This document shows, in pieces, positions 1-5,779 of a stretch of 7,405 nt of DNA. The DNA is taken from the NCBI GenBank assembly GCA_945788155.1, contig CALZKX010000209.1:1-7405 (forward strand), read 5' to 3'. The translations under genes and the position numbers were made by a program. The notes beneath the pieces are model-generated. The model made no database searches and was not told the DNA's origin. It saw only the letters and a program-made list of their open reading frames with translations. This DNA is from an uncultured Flavobacteriaceae bacterium. GTDB lineage: Bacteria; Bacteroidota; Bacteroidia; Flavobacteriales; Flavobacteriaceae. Each line of letters starts with the position of its first letter. Within the stretch, counting starts at the first letter, position 1.

Positions 1-994
1 CATCGAGAATGGCGAGGTCTAAATATTGAAACTTTAACGACCCAACTAATAAGTTGTCTTTAAATTCTGGATACACATCACTGGTAACAAATGCCATTCC
101 GCTAGGAGCAATAGATGGTGTCCAATAATGTATAGGCTGTTCCATTCCTGGGTTTTCAGTAATATCGGTAAATTTTGTGCCGCTGTAGTTAATACCATAA
201 CTTATTACTGGCCAACCATAATTTTTGCCTGCGTCAATGATGTTTATTTCGTCACCTCCTCTTGGACCATGTTCGTGTGCCCAAAGCTTTCCAGTTTTGG
301 GATGTTTAACCATGCCTTGTGGATTTCTATGACCATAGGAATAAATTGCTTTTTTTGCATTTCGATCTTTTACAAAAGGGTTGTCCGCAGGAATTTTACC
401 ATCATCATGAATTCTATAAATTTTACCACCATCACGTTCAATGTTTTGAGGGTTCACATCTCTATTTCCTCGATCTCCAATAGAAAAATATAAATAACCA
501 TCATTGTCAAAAGCTAATCTTGACCCAAAATGTTGTCCACGTTTACTATCTGGTCGTGCTTTATAGAGTACTTTCTTATTGGTTAAGGTATTGTTTTCTA
601 ATTTACATCGCATAATGGTTGTATTTGCGCCATTTCCATCATCGGAGGATGCGTAAGAAAGGTATATCCATCCATTGTCCTTATATTTTGGATGCAATTC
701 AATATCCATTAAGCCTCCTTGTCCTAAAACTTTAATTTCCGGCAAGCCACTTATAGAAACTTTTTTATTGTTTTTAAAATGAATTAACTCTCCACTTTTT
801 TCGTTTATTAACATAGAGTCATCTGGAAGAAAAACAAATCCCCAAGGAATATTTAAGTTTGGTACAACTACTTCATGAGAATAGTCTTTTATTGTTGAAT
901 TATTTAAAGTTAGAGAATTGGTTGTTTTGTTTTCCTTACAAGAAAAAAAGCTAATTACTAGCAATAGCGATAAAGATGATTTAAAGAATTTCAT
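1..994 (-). CDS. PQQ-dependent aldose sugar dehydrogenase lipoprotein (GSDH family), C-terminus cut by window edge
   Basis: This is a soluble-type quinoprotein sugar dehydrogenase that oxidises the aldehyde carbon of aldoses using PQQ, probably anchored in the periplasm or at the cell surface. The frame is open from the ATG at 992-994 to the left edge, giving 331 residues. Family members such as E. coli YliI have about 370-400, so roughly 40-70 are missing. A lipoprotein signal ends in SFFSC, with Cys at residue 19. Family motifs follow: IPWGFVFLP (about 49-57), GQGGLMDIELHP (91-102), GQHFGSRLAFD (153-163, with the likely catalytic His155), SIGDRGNR (171-178), YGHRNPQGM (220-228), HEHGPRGGDEINII (240-253), NYGWPVISYG (258-267) and SIAPSGMAF (294-302). 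These loops match the PQQ- and calcium-binding propeller of the YliI/GdhB family. The gene diverges from tRNA-Pro. No TAnnTTTG box was found upstream of it. The family is clear; the substrate cannot be read from sequence. Confidence 0.93.
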   Translation of the reverse strand, partial: MKFFKSSLSLLLVISFFSCKENKTTNSLTLNNSTIKDYSHEVVVPNLNIPWGFVFLPDDSMLINEKSGELIHFKNNKKVSISGLPEIKVLGQGGLMDIELHPKYKDNGWIYLSYASSDDGNGANTTIMRCKLENNTLTNKKVLYKARPDSKRGQHFGSRLAFDNDGYLYFSIGDRGNRDVNPQNIERDGGKIYRIHDDGKIPADNPFVKDRNAKKAIYSYGHRNPQGMVKHPKTGKLWAHEHGPRGGDEINIIDAGKNYGWPVISYGINYSGTKFTDITENPGMEQPIHYWTPSIAPSGMAFVTSDVYPEFKDNLLVGSLKFQYLDLAILD

Positions 995-1034
995 TGTATT
1001 ATTATTTTGACATTAAAATACGAATAAAAAATTA

Positions 1035-1063
1035 TTTGTTCTTAAAAGAATACTATATATTTG
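1035..1063 (+). promoter_or_regulatory. Bacteroidota-type promoter of tRNA-Pro
   Basis: TTTG at 1035-1038 and TATATTTG at 1056-1063 are separated by 17 bases. This is an exact match to the TTTG (-33) / TAnnTTTG (-7) promoter known for the primary sigma factor of Bacteroidota. Transcription would begin around 1068-1070, about 20 bases before the tRNA. The spacer holds a short near-palindrome, TTCTTAAAAGAA (1039-1050), of unknown meaning. Confidence 0.75.
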
Positions 1064-1087
1064 CACCTCTAATTTTGATAACTAACT

Positions 1088-1162
1088 CGGGGTGTAGCGT
1101 AGCCCGGTTATCGCGCCACGTTTGGGACGTGGAGGCCGCAGGTTCGAATCCTGCCACCCCGA
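1088..1162 (+). tRNA. tRNA-Pro, anticodon TGG
   Basis: All four arms fold. The acceptor stem is CGGGGTG (1088-1094) with CACCCCG (1155-1161), and the discriminator is A1162. The anticodon stem is CCACG (1116-1120) with CGTGG (1128-1132), and its loop TTTGGGA places the anticodon TGG at 1123-1125. The T arm is GCAGG-TTCGAAT-CCTGC (1138-1154). No CCA is encoded; the sequence continues CTAAAA, so CCA would be added after transcription. The gene is flanked by its own promoter and terminator. The 3' half is a plausible attB for the decayed integrase that starts 230 bases downstream. Confidence 0.97.
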
Positions 1163-1186
1163 CTAAAATGAATACCAATAGAAACT

Positions 1187-1229
1187 AAAACCTTGTTAAT
1201 CTTATGATTTACAAGGTTTTATAGTTTTT
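1187..1229 (+). terminator. Rho-independent terminator after tRNA-Pro
   Basis: AAAACCTTGT (1187-1196) pairs with ACAAGGTTTT (1211-1220). After one T-T mismatch, AATC (1198-1201) pairs with GATT (1206-1209) around a TTAT loop. ATAGTTTTT follows at 1221-1229. The stem has 14 base pairs and lies 25 bases after the tRNA, in the right orientation to end its transcript. Confidence 0.75.
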
Positions 1230-1262
1230 GGACTATTATAAGAATTGAATTAATATGGTTTA

Positions 1263-1316
1263 ATTCGGTTCACAATTCGGTTCACAGTTTTAAAACACAA
1301 AAAGTGTGAACCGAAT
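1263..1316 (+). repeat. Three copies of a 12-bp motif: tandem pair plus inverted copy
   Basis: ATTCGGTTCACA occurs at 1263-1274 and again directly at 1275-1286. Its exact reverse complement TGTGAACCGAAT lies at 1305-1316, after an 18-base spacer. The cluster sits between the tRNA-Pro terminator and the start of the integrase remnant. That is where arm-type binding sites of a tyrosine recombinase, or an integrase operator, would be expected. The repeats are seen directly; the binding role is inference. Confidence 0.8.
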
Positions 1317-1393
1317 AGATACTTAAAACACTGTAATTGAAATAGTTGATTTGACTTTCGTCTGGATGAATGTTTAACTAAAAGACGACAACT

Positions 1394-1641
1394 ATGCAAT
1401 CACAATCCACCTTCAGTTTATCATTTTGGATAAACGCTACAAGAGCAATTAATAATTACTCTCCTGTTTATGCACGAATAACGGTAAATGGCAAACGTGC
1501 TAACATCAGTTTAAAGCGCAAAGTAAAAATATCCGAATGGGATTCTAATAAAGGAAAAGCCTGAGGAACAACGACCAAAGTACTCGTTTTAATTATTACC
1601 TAGAATATGTTTACAATAAATTACTAGATTGTCATATATAG
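1394..1641 (+). pseudogene. Tyrosine-type site-specific integrase, N-terminal remnant with frameshift
   Basis: The ATG at 1394 opens a 56-codon frame ending at TGA 1562-1564. It begins MQSQSTFSLSFWINATRA and continues through SPVYARITVNGKRANISLKRK to ISEWDSNKGKA. This is the arm-DNA-binding N-terminal domain typical of Bacteroidota phage and conjugative-element integrases. The expected continuation appears in the next frame from 1564 (RNNDQSTRFNYYLEYVYNKL, to TAG 1639-1641), so a one-base change near 1562-1564 broke the gene. The combined 81 residues are about a fifth of a normal integrase of around 400. The core-binding SAM-like domain and the catalytic Arg-His-Arg-Tyr domain are absent from the window, so it cannot recombine DNA. 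It lies just downstream of tRNA-Pro and reads away from it, which marks a former integration locus. Confidence 0.85.
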
Positions 1642-1974
1642 ATGTCAAAGAATTATCCAAGAATCAAATCGTTTTAGGTATCGATATATCGAAAAATAAT
1701 CGGAGTGAAAATTTAAAAGGAATTCAAAAATTAAACAGAGATAAAAACGACACGCTTAATAAGTTTATAAAAATGTCTATCTTGGTTTTTTAGAAATAAA
1801 GACAAAATCAGAATTGTTTGGGAAACTGAACATATATTTGATAACGGAATTGTACTTTGGACAGCTAAAAATAGGAATATTGAAATGTCATATTCAGAGT
1901 TCATAACCCAGAAAAAAGATTTTGGCAGTAGGTTTTTCAACCAGATGAATGACCAAGTTGAATTAGCTATTTAA
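1641..1974 (+). pseudogene. Broken ORF of unknown function, frameshifted in a run of six T
   Basis: I do not recognise this protein. One frame is open from the stop of the integrase remnant (DVKELSKNQIVLGIDIS at 1641-1691) to TAG 1791-1793. The frame one base over carries FRNKDKIRIVWETEHIFDNG and ends MNDQVELAI at TAA 1972-1974. The two join smoothly if one T is removed from the six-T run at 1786-1791, giving about 110 residues. No ATG sits near the left end, so the start was lost or belonged to sequence now deleted. Near 1965 a further shift would lead into SYLKEFEDYTNR, ending at TAA 2001-2003. The composition is coding-like and it lies inside the relic region. A deliberate slippage site is possible but less likely than decay. 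Confidence 0.5.
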
Positions 1975-1980
1975 AAGAAT

Positions 1981-2151
1981 TTGAAGATTATACAAATAGA
2001 TAAGAAAAGATTGATAGAAGAGCATAAAGAAAGAAAAAATGACTTCTACGAACAATTAGCACTTTTACAAAATTCATTAACCGAAACCAACTGGGAACTG
2101 GTTAAAGAGTTAAAATTGAGAATGAAACAAGAAATAAAAACAAAAGCCTAA
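1981..2151 (+). CDS. Small charged coiled-coil-like ORF, 56 residues, TTG start
   Basis: From TTG 1981 to TAA 2149-2151 the frame encodes a small hydrophilic protein beginning (M)KIIQIDKKRLIEEHKERKN and continuing FYEQLALLQNSLTETNW. It is rich in Lys, Glu and Leu, with heptad-like spacing, so one long helix or coiled coil is likely. There is no signal peptide or membrane segment. It is in the same frame as the tail of the preceding broken ORF, separated only by TAA 1972-1974. It may therefore be that gene's C-terminus behind a premature stop rather than an independent gene. No ATG is available near its beginning. No family is recognised. Confidence 0.35.
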   Translation: MKIIQIDKKRLIEEHKERKNDFYEQLALLQNSLTETNWELVKELKLRMKQEIKTKA

Positions 2152-2153
2152 CA

Positions 2154-2194
2154 CGATATATAGTGCATACCCTAAGGAATATGCACAATATACG
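2154..2194 (+). repeat. Imperfect hairpin resembling an integron attC recombination site
   Basis: GTGCATA (2163-2169) pairs exactly with TATGCAC (2180-2186) across a 10-base loop containing CCTAAGG. Below an A-A mismatch (2162/2187), TATAT (2157-2161) pairs with ATATA (2188-2192). Then, past a single bulged A2156, CG (2154-2155) pairs with CG (2193-2194). A 14-bp stem with an extrahelical base and an unpaired spacer is the layout of folded attC sites. GCCTAAC (2146-2152) fits the RYYYAAC inverse-core consensus, but the partner GTTRRRY is absent on the right side. There is no T-run, so it is not a terminator. The hairpin is seen; the attC reading is tentative. Confidence 0.45.
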
Positions 2195-2209
2195 AACCAT
2201 AATAGCGTA

Positions 2210-2563
2210 ATGAAAAAATTTAGATTGATTTTGATAACCGAAAATCAGAATTCTCTTAAAAAGGGAAAGAAGTTTGCGGAATTAATTTGTAAAAACTTAA
2301 ATTGTAATAGCTCATTTAACATTTTAAAATATGAGAAACTAAAAAACTCATATAGGATAGAAATTATTGGGAAAATTAGTGATTATAAAAATTCAATTCC
2401 GGAATCAATTGAATTAACTGATAGAATTTGTTCACCTTGGATTGTAAAATATGACCGAATAGAAAATGAAATAGAGCTTATGTTTAATAAACAAGAATTT
2501 TCTAATTTTCGAGATAACCAATATAATGTTCTAAATTGGGCGAGTTTTGAAATAGAAAATTAA
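2210..2563 (+). CDS. Hypothetical protein, 117 residues, cassette-like orphan
   Basis: I do not recognise the family. The ATG at 2210 opens a compact soluble protein (MKKFRLILITENQNSLKKGK ...) with no signal peptide or membrane helix. Short alternating hydrophobic segments (RLILI, YRIEIIGKI, WIVKYDRI, IELMF) suggest a small alpha/beta fold. The C-terminal region NVLNWASFEIEN has a beta-strand character. Cysteines are at residues 27, 32 and 74. It follows the attC-like hairpin by 15 bases and stands alone: 331 bases separate the last base before its ATG from the next block's palindrome end region, with no promoter consensus visible upstream of it. This isolation, low GC and the preceding relic suggest horizontally acquired cargo. 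An immunity or antitoxin role would be guesswork. Confidence 0.7.
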   Translation: MKKFRLILITENQNSLKKGKKFAELICKNLNCNSSFNILKYEKLKNSYRIEIIGKISDYKNSIPESIELTDRICSPWIVKYDRIENEIELMFNKQEFSNFRDNQYNVLNWASFEIEN

Positions 2564-2663
2564 TAAACATCGAAAAAATCATAAATAAGCAAAACGCTAA
2601 AAAATTTGGCTATGTTTTTTTATCTTTTCTTTTTTTAATAAATTCACAAAAAAGTTGTTCCCA

Positions 2664-2689
2664 AAATTTCGTTTAGCTAAACGAAATTT
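2664..2689 (+). promoter_or_regulatory. Perfect 26-bp palindrome upstream of the MORN gene, candidate operator
   Basis: AAATTTCGTTTAG is followed at once by its exact reverse complement CTAAACGAAATTT, with no spacer. A palindrome of this length without a loop is typical of a dimeric regulator's operator. It ends 32 bases before the ATG at 2722 and abuts a -7-like box at 2689-2697, so a bound protein would cover the -33 region. There is no T-run after it, and a zero-loop hairpin is a poor terminator. The central TTTAGCTAA recurs at 4040-4048, before the second gene of the unit. Confidence 0.6.
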
Positions 2690-2697
2690 ACAATTTG
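2689..2697 (+). promoter_or_regulatory. Weak -7-like box before the MORN gene
   Basis: TACAATTTG resembles the Bacteroidota -7 element TAnnTTTG but has three bases, not two, between TA and TTTG. No TTTG lies at the expected -33 position, which is filled by the palindrome. Transcription from here would start near 2702 and give a leader of about 20 bases. A non-consensus promoter next to a palindrome fits a regulated gene, but this is tentative. Confidence 0.3.
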
Positions 2698-2721
2698 TTA
2701 AATGACTCAATAAAAGCAAAA

Positions 2722-4035
2722 ATGAATCGAAAAGTACTACTAATTATTTTCACACTGTTTATTTCCAGTCTTAACCTATATGCTCAAAAACGTGAAGTTG
2801 GCAAGAAAGACAGCCAAGGTAAAAAAACCGGCTTATGGAAGGTTTATTATGAAAAAAGTGAAAAAATTAAGGCACAAGGTAATTTCCTGGATGGAAGAAA
2901 AACTGGCTTATGGAATTATTATACAAGTAAAGGCAAATGGAACGGCTCTGCCAATTACCTAGATGGTAAAAGGTCAGGGTTATATCAACTATTTTGGCTC
3001 AATAAAAATGGAGATCAACTTCCTAAGGAAAAAGGGAACTACTTGAATGACAAAAAATTTGGAGAATGGATAACGTACAGCACTAATTGGAAGCAATCAT
3101 TTATCCGCATAAAAGGAACTTATGCCAAAGGAGGTATAAAAACCGGTCGATGGGAGGAGTATAAACGTAACTCTGATCAACTTATAAAACTAGAAACTTT
3201 TAATGAGCAGGGTGTCTTAAATGGGTCGTACGAAGAACGAAAAAGCAATGGTGAACTTAAAGTCAAGGGGAATATGCTATCAGGAAAACGAAACGGATCT
3301 TGGATTTTAATGAAAAATAATGGAAATGAAAAAGAAAAAATGTCTATTACATACTCAAACGGCATCAAGAATGGTCTCTTTGAAGTAAGAGACGACCGGA
3401 GCAACACTTTAATTCAAAAGGGTAACTATCAAAACGATCAAAAAACTGGTTTTTGGGAGTCTCGAGGCAGCAAAAATATAGCAAAGGGTAATTATCGTGC
3501 CGATAAAAAAGTAGGGTTATGGCAATATTTCAAGCGGTCTATTACTACCAATCACCCAACAGAAACAGCAGAATACGCGTCTAGTGGTACTGAATATATA
3601 ATGTCTTTAAAACGGTTTGATAAAAACAATAAGCTTGTATTAGACGTTAGTCATAATCCATCAGAAAATGGAGATAAGTCATTCAAACAGTACTTTCCTG
3701 ATGGAACATTGCGGGTAAAGGGGCAATTAAAGTATGAAAAAAAGCAGGGTCCATGGGAAGAATACTACCCTAATGGTAGCCTAGGCACCCTCAAAAACTA
3801 TTCGAGTGGTAAATTAAACGGAATCGCTAAAGTACTATACCCTAATGGAATTGTTAAAGAAAGAATTAATTATGTAAATGGTAGTATAGGGAACGTACTG
3901 GAAATGAACGACATTAATGGTAAAAAACTTGACCCAGGCTCTTTGAAAAATGGAAATGGCACATTAATTATTTATCATGATAATGGCACTCTTAATAAGA
4001 TTCTTAATATTGTAAATGGTAAAGTGCAGAATTAA
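2722..4035 (+). CDS. Exported MORN-variant repeat protein (YwqK-like family)
   Basis: The protein has 437 residues from the ATG at 2722. The frame is open further upstream to a TTG at 2695, but only the 2722 start places the Sec signal peptide at the N-terminus: MNRKV, a hydrophobic stretch, then NLYAQ with cleavage near residue 22. The mature part is a chain of about 12-13 MORN_2-type repeats of roughly 20-25 residues. Their hallmark is G(K/R)KxGxW followed by an aromatic and xxG: GKKTGLW (33-39), GRKTGLW, GKRSGLY, DKKFGEW, GIKTGRW, GVLNGSY, GKRNGSW, GIKNGLF, DQKTGFW, DKKVGLW, KKQGPWEEYYPNG and GKLNGIA. An irregular insertion of about 60 residues interrupts the array before KKQGPW. Such repeats form a long beta-hairpin ladder that binds partners. 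Databases often label this family 'YwqK antitoxin'; an exported, much longer protein makes that role unlikely here. The gene at 4066 follows after 30 bases, probably in the same transcript. Confidence 0.88.
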   Translation: MNRKVLLIIFTLFISSLNLYAQKREVGKKDSQGKKTGLWKVYYEKSEKIKAQGNFLDGRKTGLWNYYTSKGKWNGSANYLDGKRSGLYQLFWLNKNGDQLPKEKGNYLNDKKFGEWITYSTNWKQSFIRIKGTYAKGGIKTGRWEEYKRNSDQLIKLETFNEQGVLNGSYEERKSNGELKVKGNMLSGKRNGSWILMKNNGNEKEKMSITYSNGIKNGLFEVRDDRSNTLIQKGNYQNDQKTGFWESRGSKNIAKGNYRADKKVGLWQYFKRSITTNHPTETAEYASSGTEYIMSLKRFDKNNKLVLDVSHNPSENGDKSFKQYFPDGTLRVKGQLKYEKKQGPWEEYYPNGSLGTLKNYSSGKLNGIAKVLYPNGIVKERINYVNGSIGNVLEMNDINGKKLDPGSLKNGNGTLIIYHDNGTLNKILNIVNGKVQN

Positions 4036-4065
4036 ATACTTTAGCTAATTCACTATTTTAACAAA

Positions 4066-4596
4066 ATGAAAAAAATAGTATCGATTTATTTTTTGTTATT
4101 CTGTGTATTCTCGTACGCTCAAAATGAATATCCACAAGTTTTATCCTTTGATGTTAAAATAAAAGAAGGTAACAATATTGGTAAATCAAATGCGATAAAT
4201 GAAACCTATCATTTTCTCATGCTAAATTCTTATGAAGCTATCGATTTAAGAGCCTATGGCAATAAAGAGTGTGAATTTAAAATCATTGGCCACCACCTTA
4301 ATAAAATAATTTTAACCTACAATCAACCTTCAAAATTAATTAAAAAAGGTATGTGCGCTGCAGGAATAGAAAAAGGTATTTTGTATTTAGAATTGGATGA
4401 TCATAATACTATTTTAAAATCACAATTGCATTTGCTTGAAAGCTGCTTATTATCAATTGAGGTAATTAAAGAAAAAAAATTAAACGAAACAACCACTGAG
4501 TATTTATTTGAAAACCAACAAACCTCAGCATCCTATTATTTAATTGTAGACCATAATAATGCTACGGTGACAAAAAACATGTTTAAAACAGATTAA
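4066..4596 (+). CDS. Exported protein of unknown function, 176 residues
   Basis: The ATG at 4066 starts a clear Sec signal peptide: MKK, then a hydrophobic core, then FSYAQ, with cleavage expected after residue 19. The mature 157 residues have alternating strand-like segments (VLSFDVKIKEG, ECEFKIIGHHL, KIILTYN, GILYLELDDH) and look like a small beta-rich periplasmic domain. Three cysteines (in KECEF, GMCAAG and ESCLLS) could allow one disulfide. It lacks a lipobox, transmembrane helix and type IX secretion C-terminal domain. It starts 30 bases after the MORN-repeat gene and ends before a terminator at 4660, so the two probably form one transcription unit and may act together. I cannot assign a family. 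Confidence 0.8.
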   Translation: MKKIVSIYFLLFCVFSYAQNEYPQVLSFDVKIKEGNNIGKSNAINETYHFLMLNSYEAIDLRAYGNKECEFKIIGHHLNKIILTYNQPSKLIKKGMCAAGIEKGILYLELDDHNTILKSQLHLLESCLLSIEVIKEKKLNETTTEYLFENQQTSASYYLIVDHNNATVTKNMFKTD

Positions 4597-4612
4597 CATA
4601 ATATCTAATTTC

Positions 4613-4630
4613 GAGTTATGCGCATAGCTC
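4613..4630 (+). repeat. 18-bp near-perfect palindrome after the secreted pair
   Basis: GAGTTATGC is followed directly by GCATAGCTC; all positions are complementary except one T-G wobble. It lies 16 bases after the stop of the 176-residue gene and before the terminator. It could be a 3'-end RNA structure or a protein site. A short direct repeat, ACCGTT-aca-ACCGTT, follows at about 4632-4646. The rest of the 250-base gap to 4847 holds no gene that I can see. Confidence 0.45.
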
Positions 4631-4659
4631 AACCGTTACAACCGTTTTTCTACTATCAT

Positions 4660-4683
4660 GAAAGCGAAGCTTTCGATTTTTTT
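4660..4683 (+). terminator. Rho-independent terminator of the MORN / 176-residue unit
   Basis: GAAAGC (4660-4665), loop GAA, GCTTTC (4669-4674), then GA and seven T (4677-4683). The stem is only six pairs, but it has a tight loop and a good T-run and sits 64 bases after the last stop codon in the correct direction. A second, weaker candidate (GTAAAA 4721-4726 with TTTTAC 4739-4744, then G and seven T) follows. The converging gene at 4847-5698 has no obvious terminator of its own on the minus strand. Confidence 0.65.
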
Positions 4684-4846
4684 GGAGTATAAGAGATGTT
4701 TTTAAACTTCTACCTTCTTTGTAAAAAAGTATAAATTATTTTACGTTTTTTTGTTGGGAGTATATTAAAAATTTGAAATAAAGAGGGTTATGGAATTTTA
4801 ATTAAAAACTGTCAACTTATTTTAGGAAGACTCATTGCTAATAATA

Positions 4847-5698
4847 TTATTTTTTCAGCTCCTTTTTATGAAGCTTGGCAGTATCTGAAAAATTATTTAA
4901 AGTGATTTTTGGGTCGTTGTAAATGTAAACTTCCCCACTTCCAGATACGTCTATAAATAATTCTTCGGTAACATTTATAGCTACATCGCTATTATCTTCA
5001 GATAACACTTCACAATTAATAGACACTAATTCTTTCCCTTCAAAATTTGCAGAATTACTAGCTCTTACCTTTAGTTTATCCAAATTCCCACGAACTTTTG
5101 CATTGGTTCTTTGGTATAGGTCTATAAGCATTCTATCGGCATTAATTAAAGCGTCTAGTTTACTGTTTTCACTTAGTTCAAACTTAGTTTCATTAGCAGT
5201 CACATTAAGTTTTACTCTTGCTCTGTCACTACTTGTTAGACTAAAATTTTGAGATTTTATATTTAAAAACGCTTTTGAAGTACCACTGCTTTTTACCGAT
5301 ACATCGTCTAGGTTTATAGATGTTAGCGAGCTAATTTCACCATTATCTACAGTTTCAATTTCCTTTAAGGAAGTCGTGTAAATAACCTTTATGCTTAGTC
5401 TTTTTTTAGAAGTAATATTTTTGGTTGTTTTGAAGCTTAAAACACTGTCGGCAACGTTAAATTGAATAATATCATGAAGATTATCATCAGCTTCAATAAA
5501 AACAGAAGCACTTTCACCTTCTATAATATCAATGAAGAAATCTTCTCCAACCAAAATTTTATTGAACGAATTTATGGGTGTTTCTTGAATTGTTACATTT
5601 TTATTCCCTTTTATCCTCTCTTTTTTTTGAGCCTGTACAAGAGTGCTTAAAAGCAAAATAAAAGTAAGTAGTAAACCTTTTTTAAGCATCATAATCAA
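4847..5698 (-). CDS. Exported GIN-domain (DUF2807) protein, diverged paralogue
   Basis: The protein has 283 residues from the ATG at 5696-5698. Residues 1, 3 and 4 are all Met; the start at 5689 (MLKKGLLLTF) gives a more usual signal peptide and leaves a sensible leader after the promoter at 5712-5719. The signal ends in LVQAQ with no lipobox Cys. The mature part is a DUF2807 'head GIN' domain (about residues 42-265), expected to form a right-handed beta-helix. It starts NSFNKILVGEDFFIDIIEGE and shares EADDNLHDII with the GIN lipoprotein encoded just upstream (EADENLHDII). The regular TSGSD steps of that paralogue are replaced here by irregular turns: SSGTSK, TSSDRA, ASNSAN, SEDNSD and VSGSGEVYIYNDP. 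Family function is poorly known; an envelope adhesin-like or scaffold role is inferred. A strong hairpin separates it from its upstream neighbour, so it is probably expressed at least partly on its own. Confidence 0.87.
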   Translation of the reverse strand: MIMMLKKGLLLTFILLLSTLVQAQKKERIKGNKNVTIQETPINSFNKILVGEDFFIDIIEGESASVFIEADDNLHDIIQFNVADSVLSFKTTKNITSKKRLSIKVIYTTSLKEIETVDNGEISSLTSINLDDVSVKSSGTSKAFLNIKSQNFSLTSSDRARVKLNVTANETKFELSENSKLDALINADRMLIDLYQRTNAKVRGNLDKLKVRASNSANFEGKELVSINCEVLSEDNSDVAINVTEELFIDVSGSGEVYIYNDPKITLNNFSDTAKLHKKELKK

Positions 5699-5711
5699 AT
5701 TTTGTATTTAA

Positions 5712-5719
5712 CAAATATA
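5712..5719 (-). promoter_or_regulatory. -7 box of a promoter for the diverged GIN gene
   Basis: Read on the minus strand, the bases are TATATTTG, an exact TAnnTTTG match. Transcription would begin near 5707, leaving about 9 bases before the ATG at 5698 or about 18 before the one at 5689, which favours the latter start. The best -33 candidate, TTG at 5737-5735, has a 15-base spacer, shorter than usual, and lies inside the upstream terminator stem. Confidence 0.5.
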
Positions 5720-5722
5720 TGT

Positions 5723-5763
5723 AAAAAACCATCCCAATGTTAGATTTTAACATTGGGATGGTT
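5723..5763 (-). terminator. Strong terminator between the two GIN genes
   Basis: AACCATCCCAATGTTA (5727-5742) and TAACATTGGGATGGTT (5748-5763) form a perfect 16-bp stem with a 5-base loop. On the minus strand the stem runs into six T (opposite A5723-5728). This is a textbook Rho-independent terminator for transcripts arriving from the GIN lipoprotein gene, 54 bases after its stop codon. Confidence 0.85.
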
Positions 5764-5779
5764 AAACATGATTGATTAG

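Noticed and set aside
128..493. 121-residue plus-strand ORF
   Set aside because: It is antisense to the sugar dehydrogenase, whose minus-strand translation carries all the family motifs.
994..1188. 64-residue plus-strand ORF
   Set aside because: It runs straight through the tRNA-Pro promoter and gene. The translation of tRNA sequence is not a protein.
1681..1692. TCGATATATCGA, a 12-bp palindrome
   Set aside because: It is short, AT-rich and inside a decayed ORF, with no second copy or positional logic, so it is probably chance.
1731..1940. 69-residue minus-strand ORF
   Set aside because: It is opposite the coding-like broken ORF, with no homology features of its own and no promoter.
2604..2640. 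T-rich stretch as a terminator for the 117-residue gene
   Set aside because: There are T-runs, but no convincing stem precedes them; GCTAAAAAATTTGGC pairs only at its ends.
2695..2721. Longer TTG start for the MORN-repeat protein
   Set aside because: It would put nine charged or polar residues before the signal peptide and overlaps the -7-like box. The ATG at 2722 is better.
2722..4035. YwqK-type antitoxin in a toxin-antitoxin pair
   Set aside because: The protein has a Sec signal peptide and about a dozen repeats, and its neighbour is also exported. Nothing indicates a toxin.
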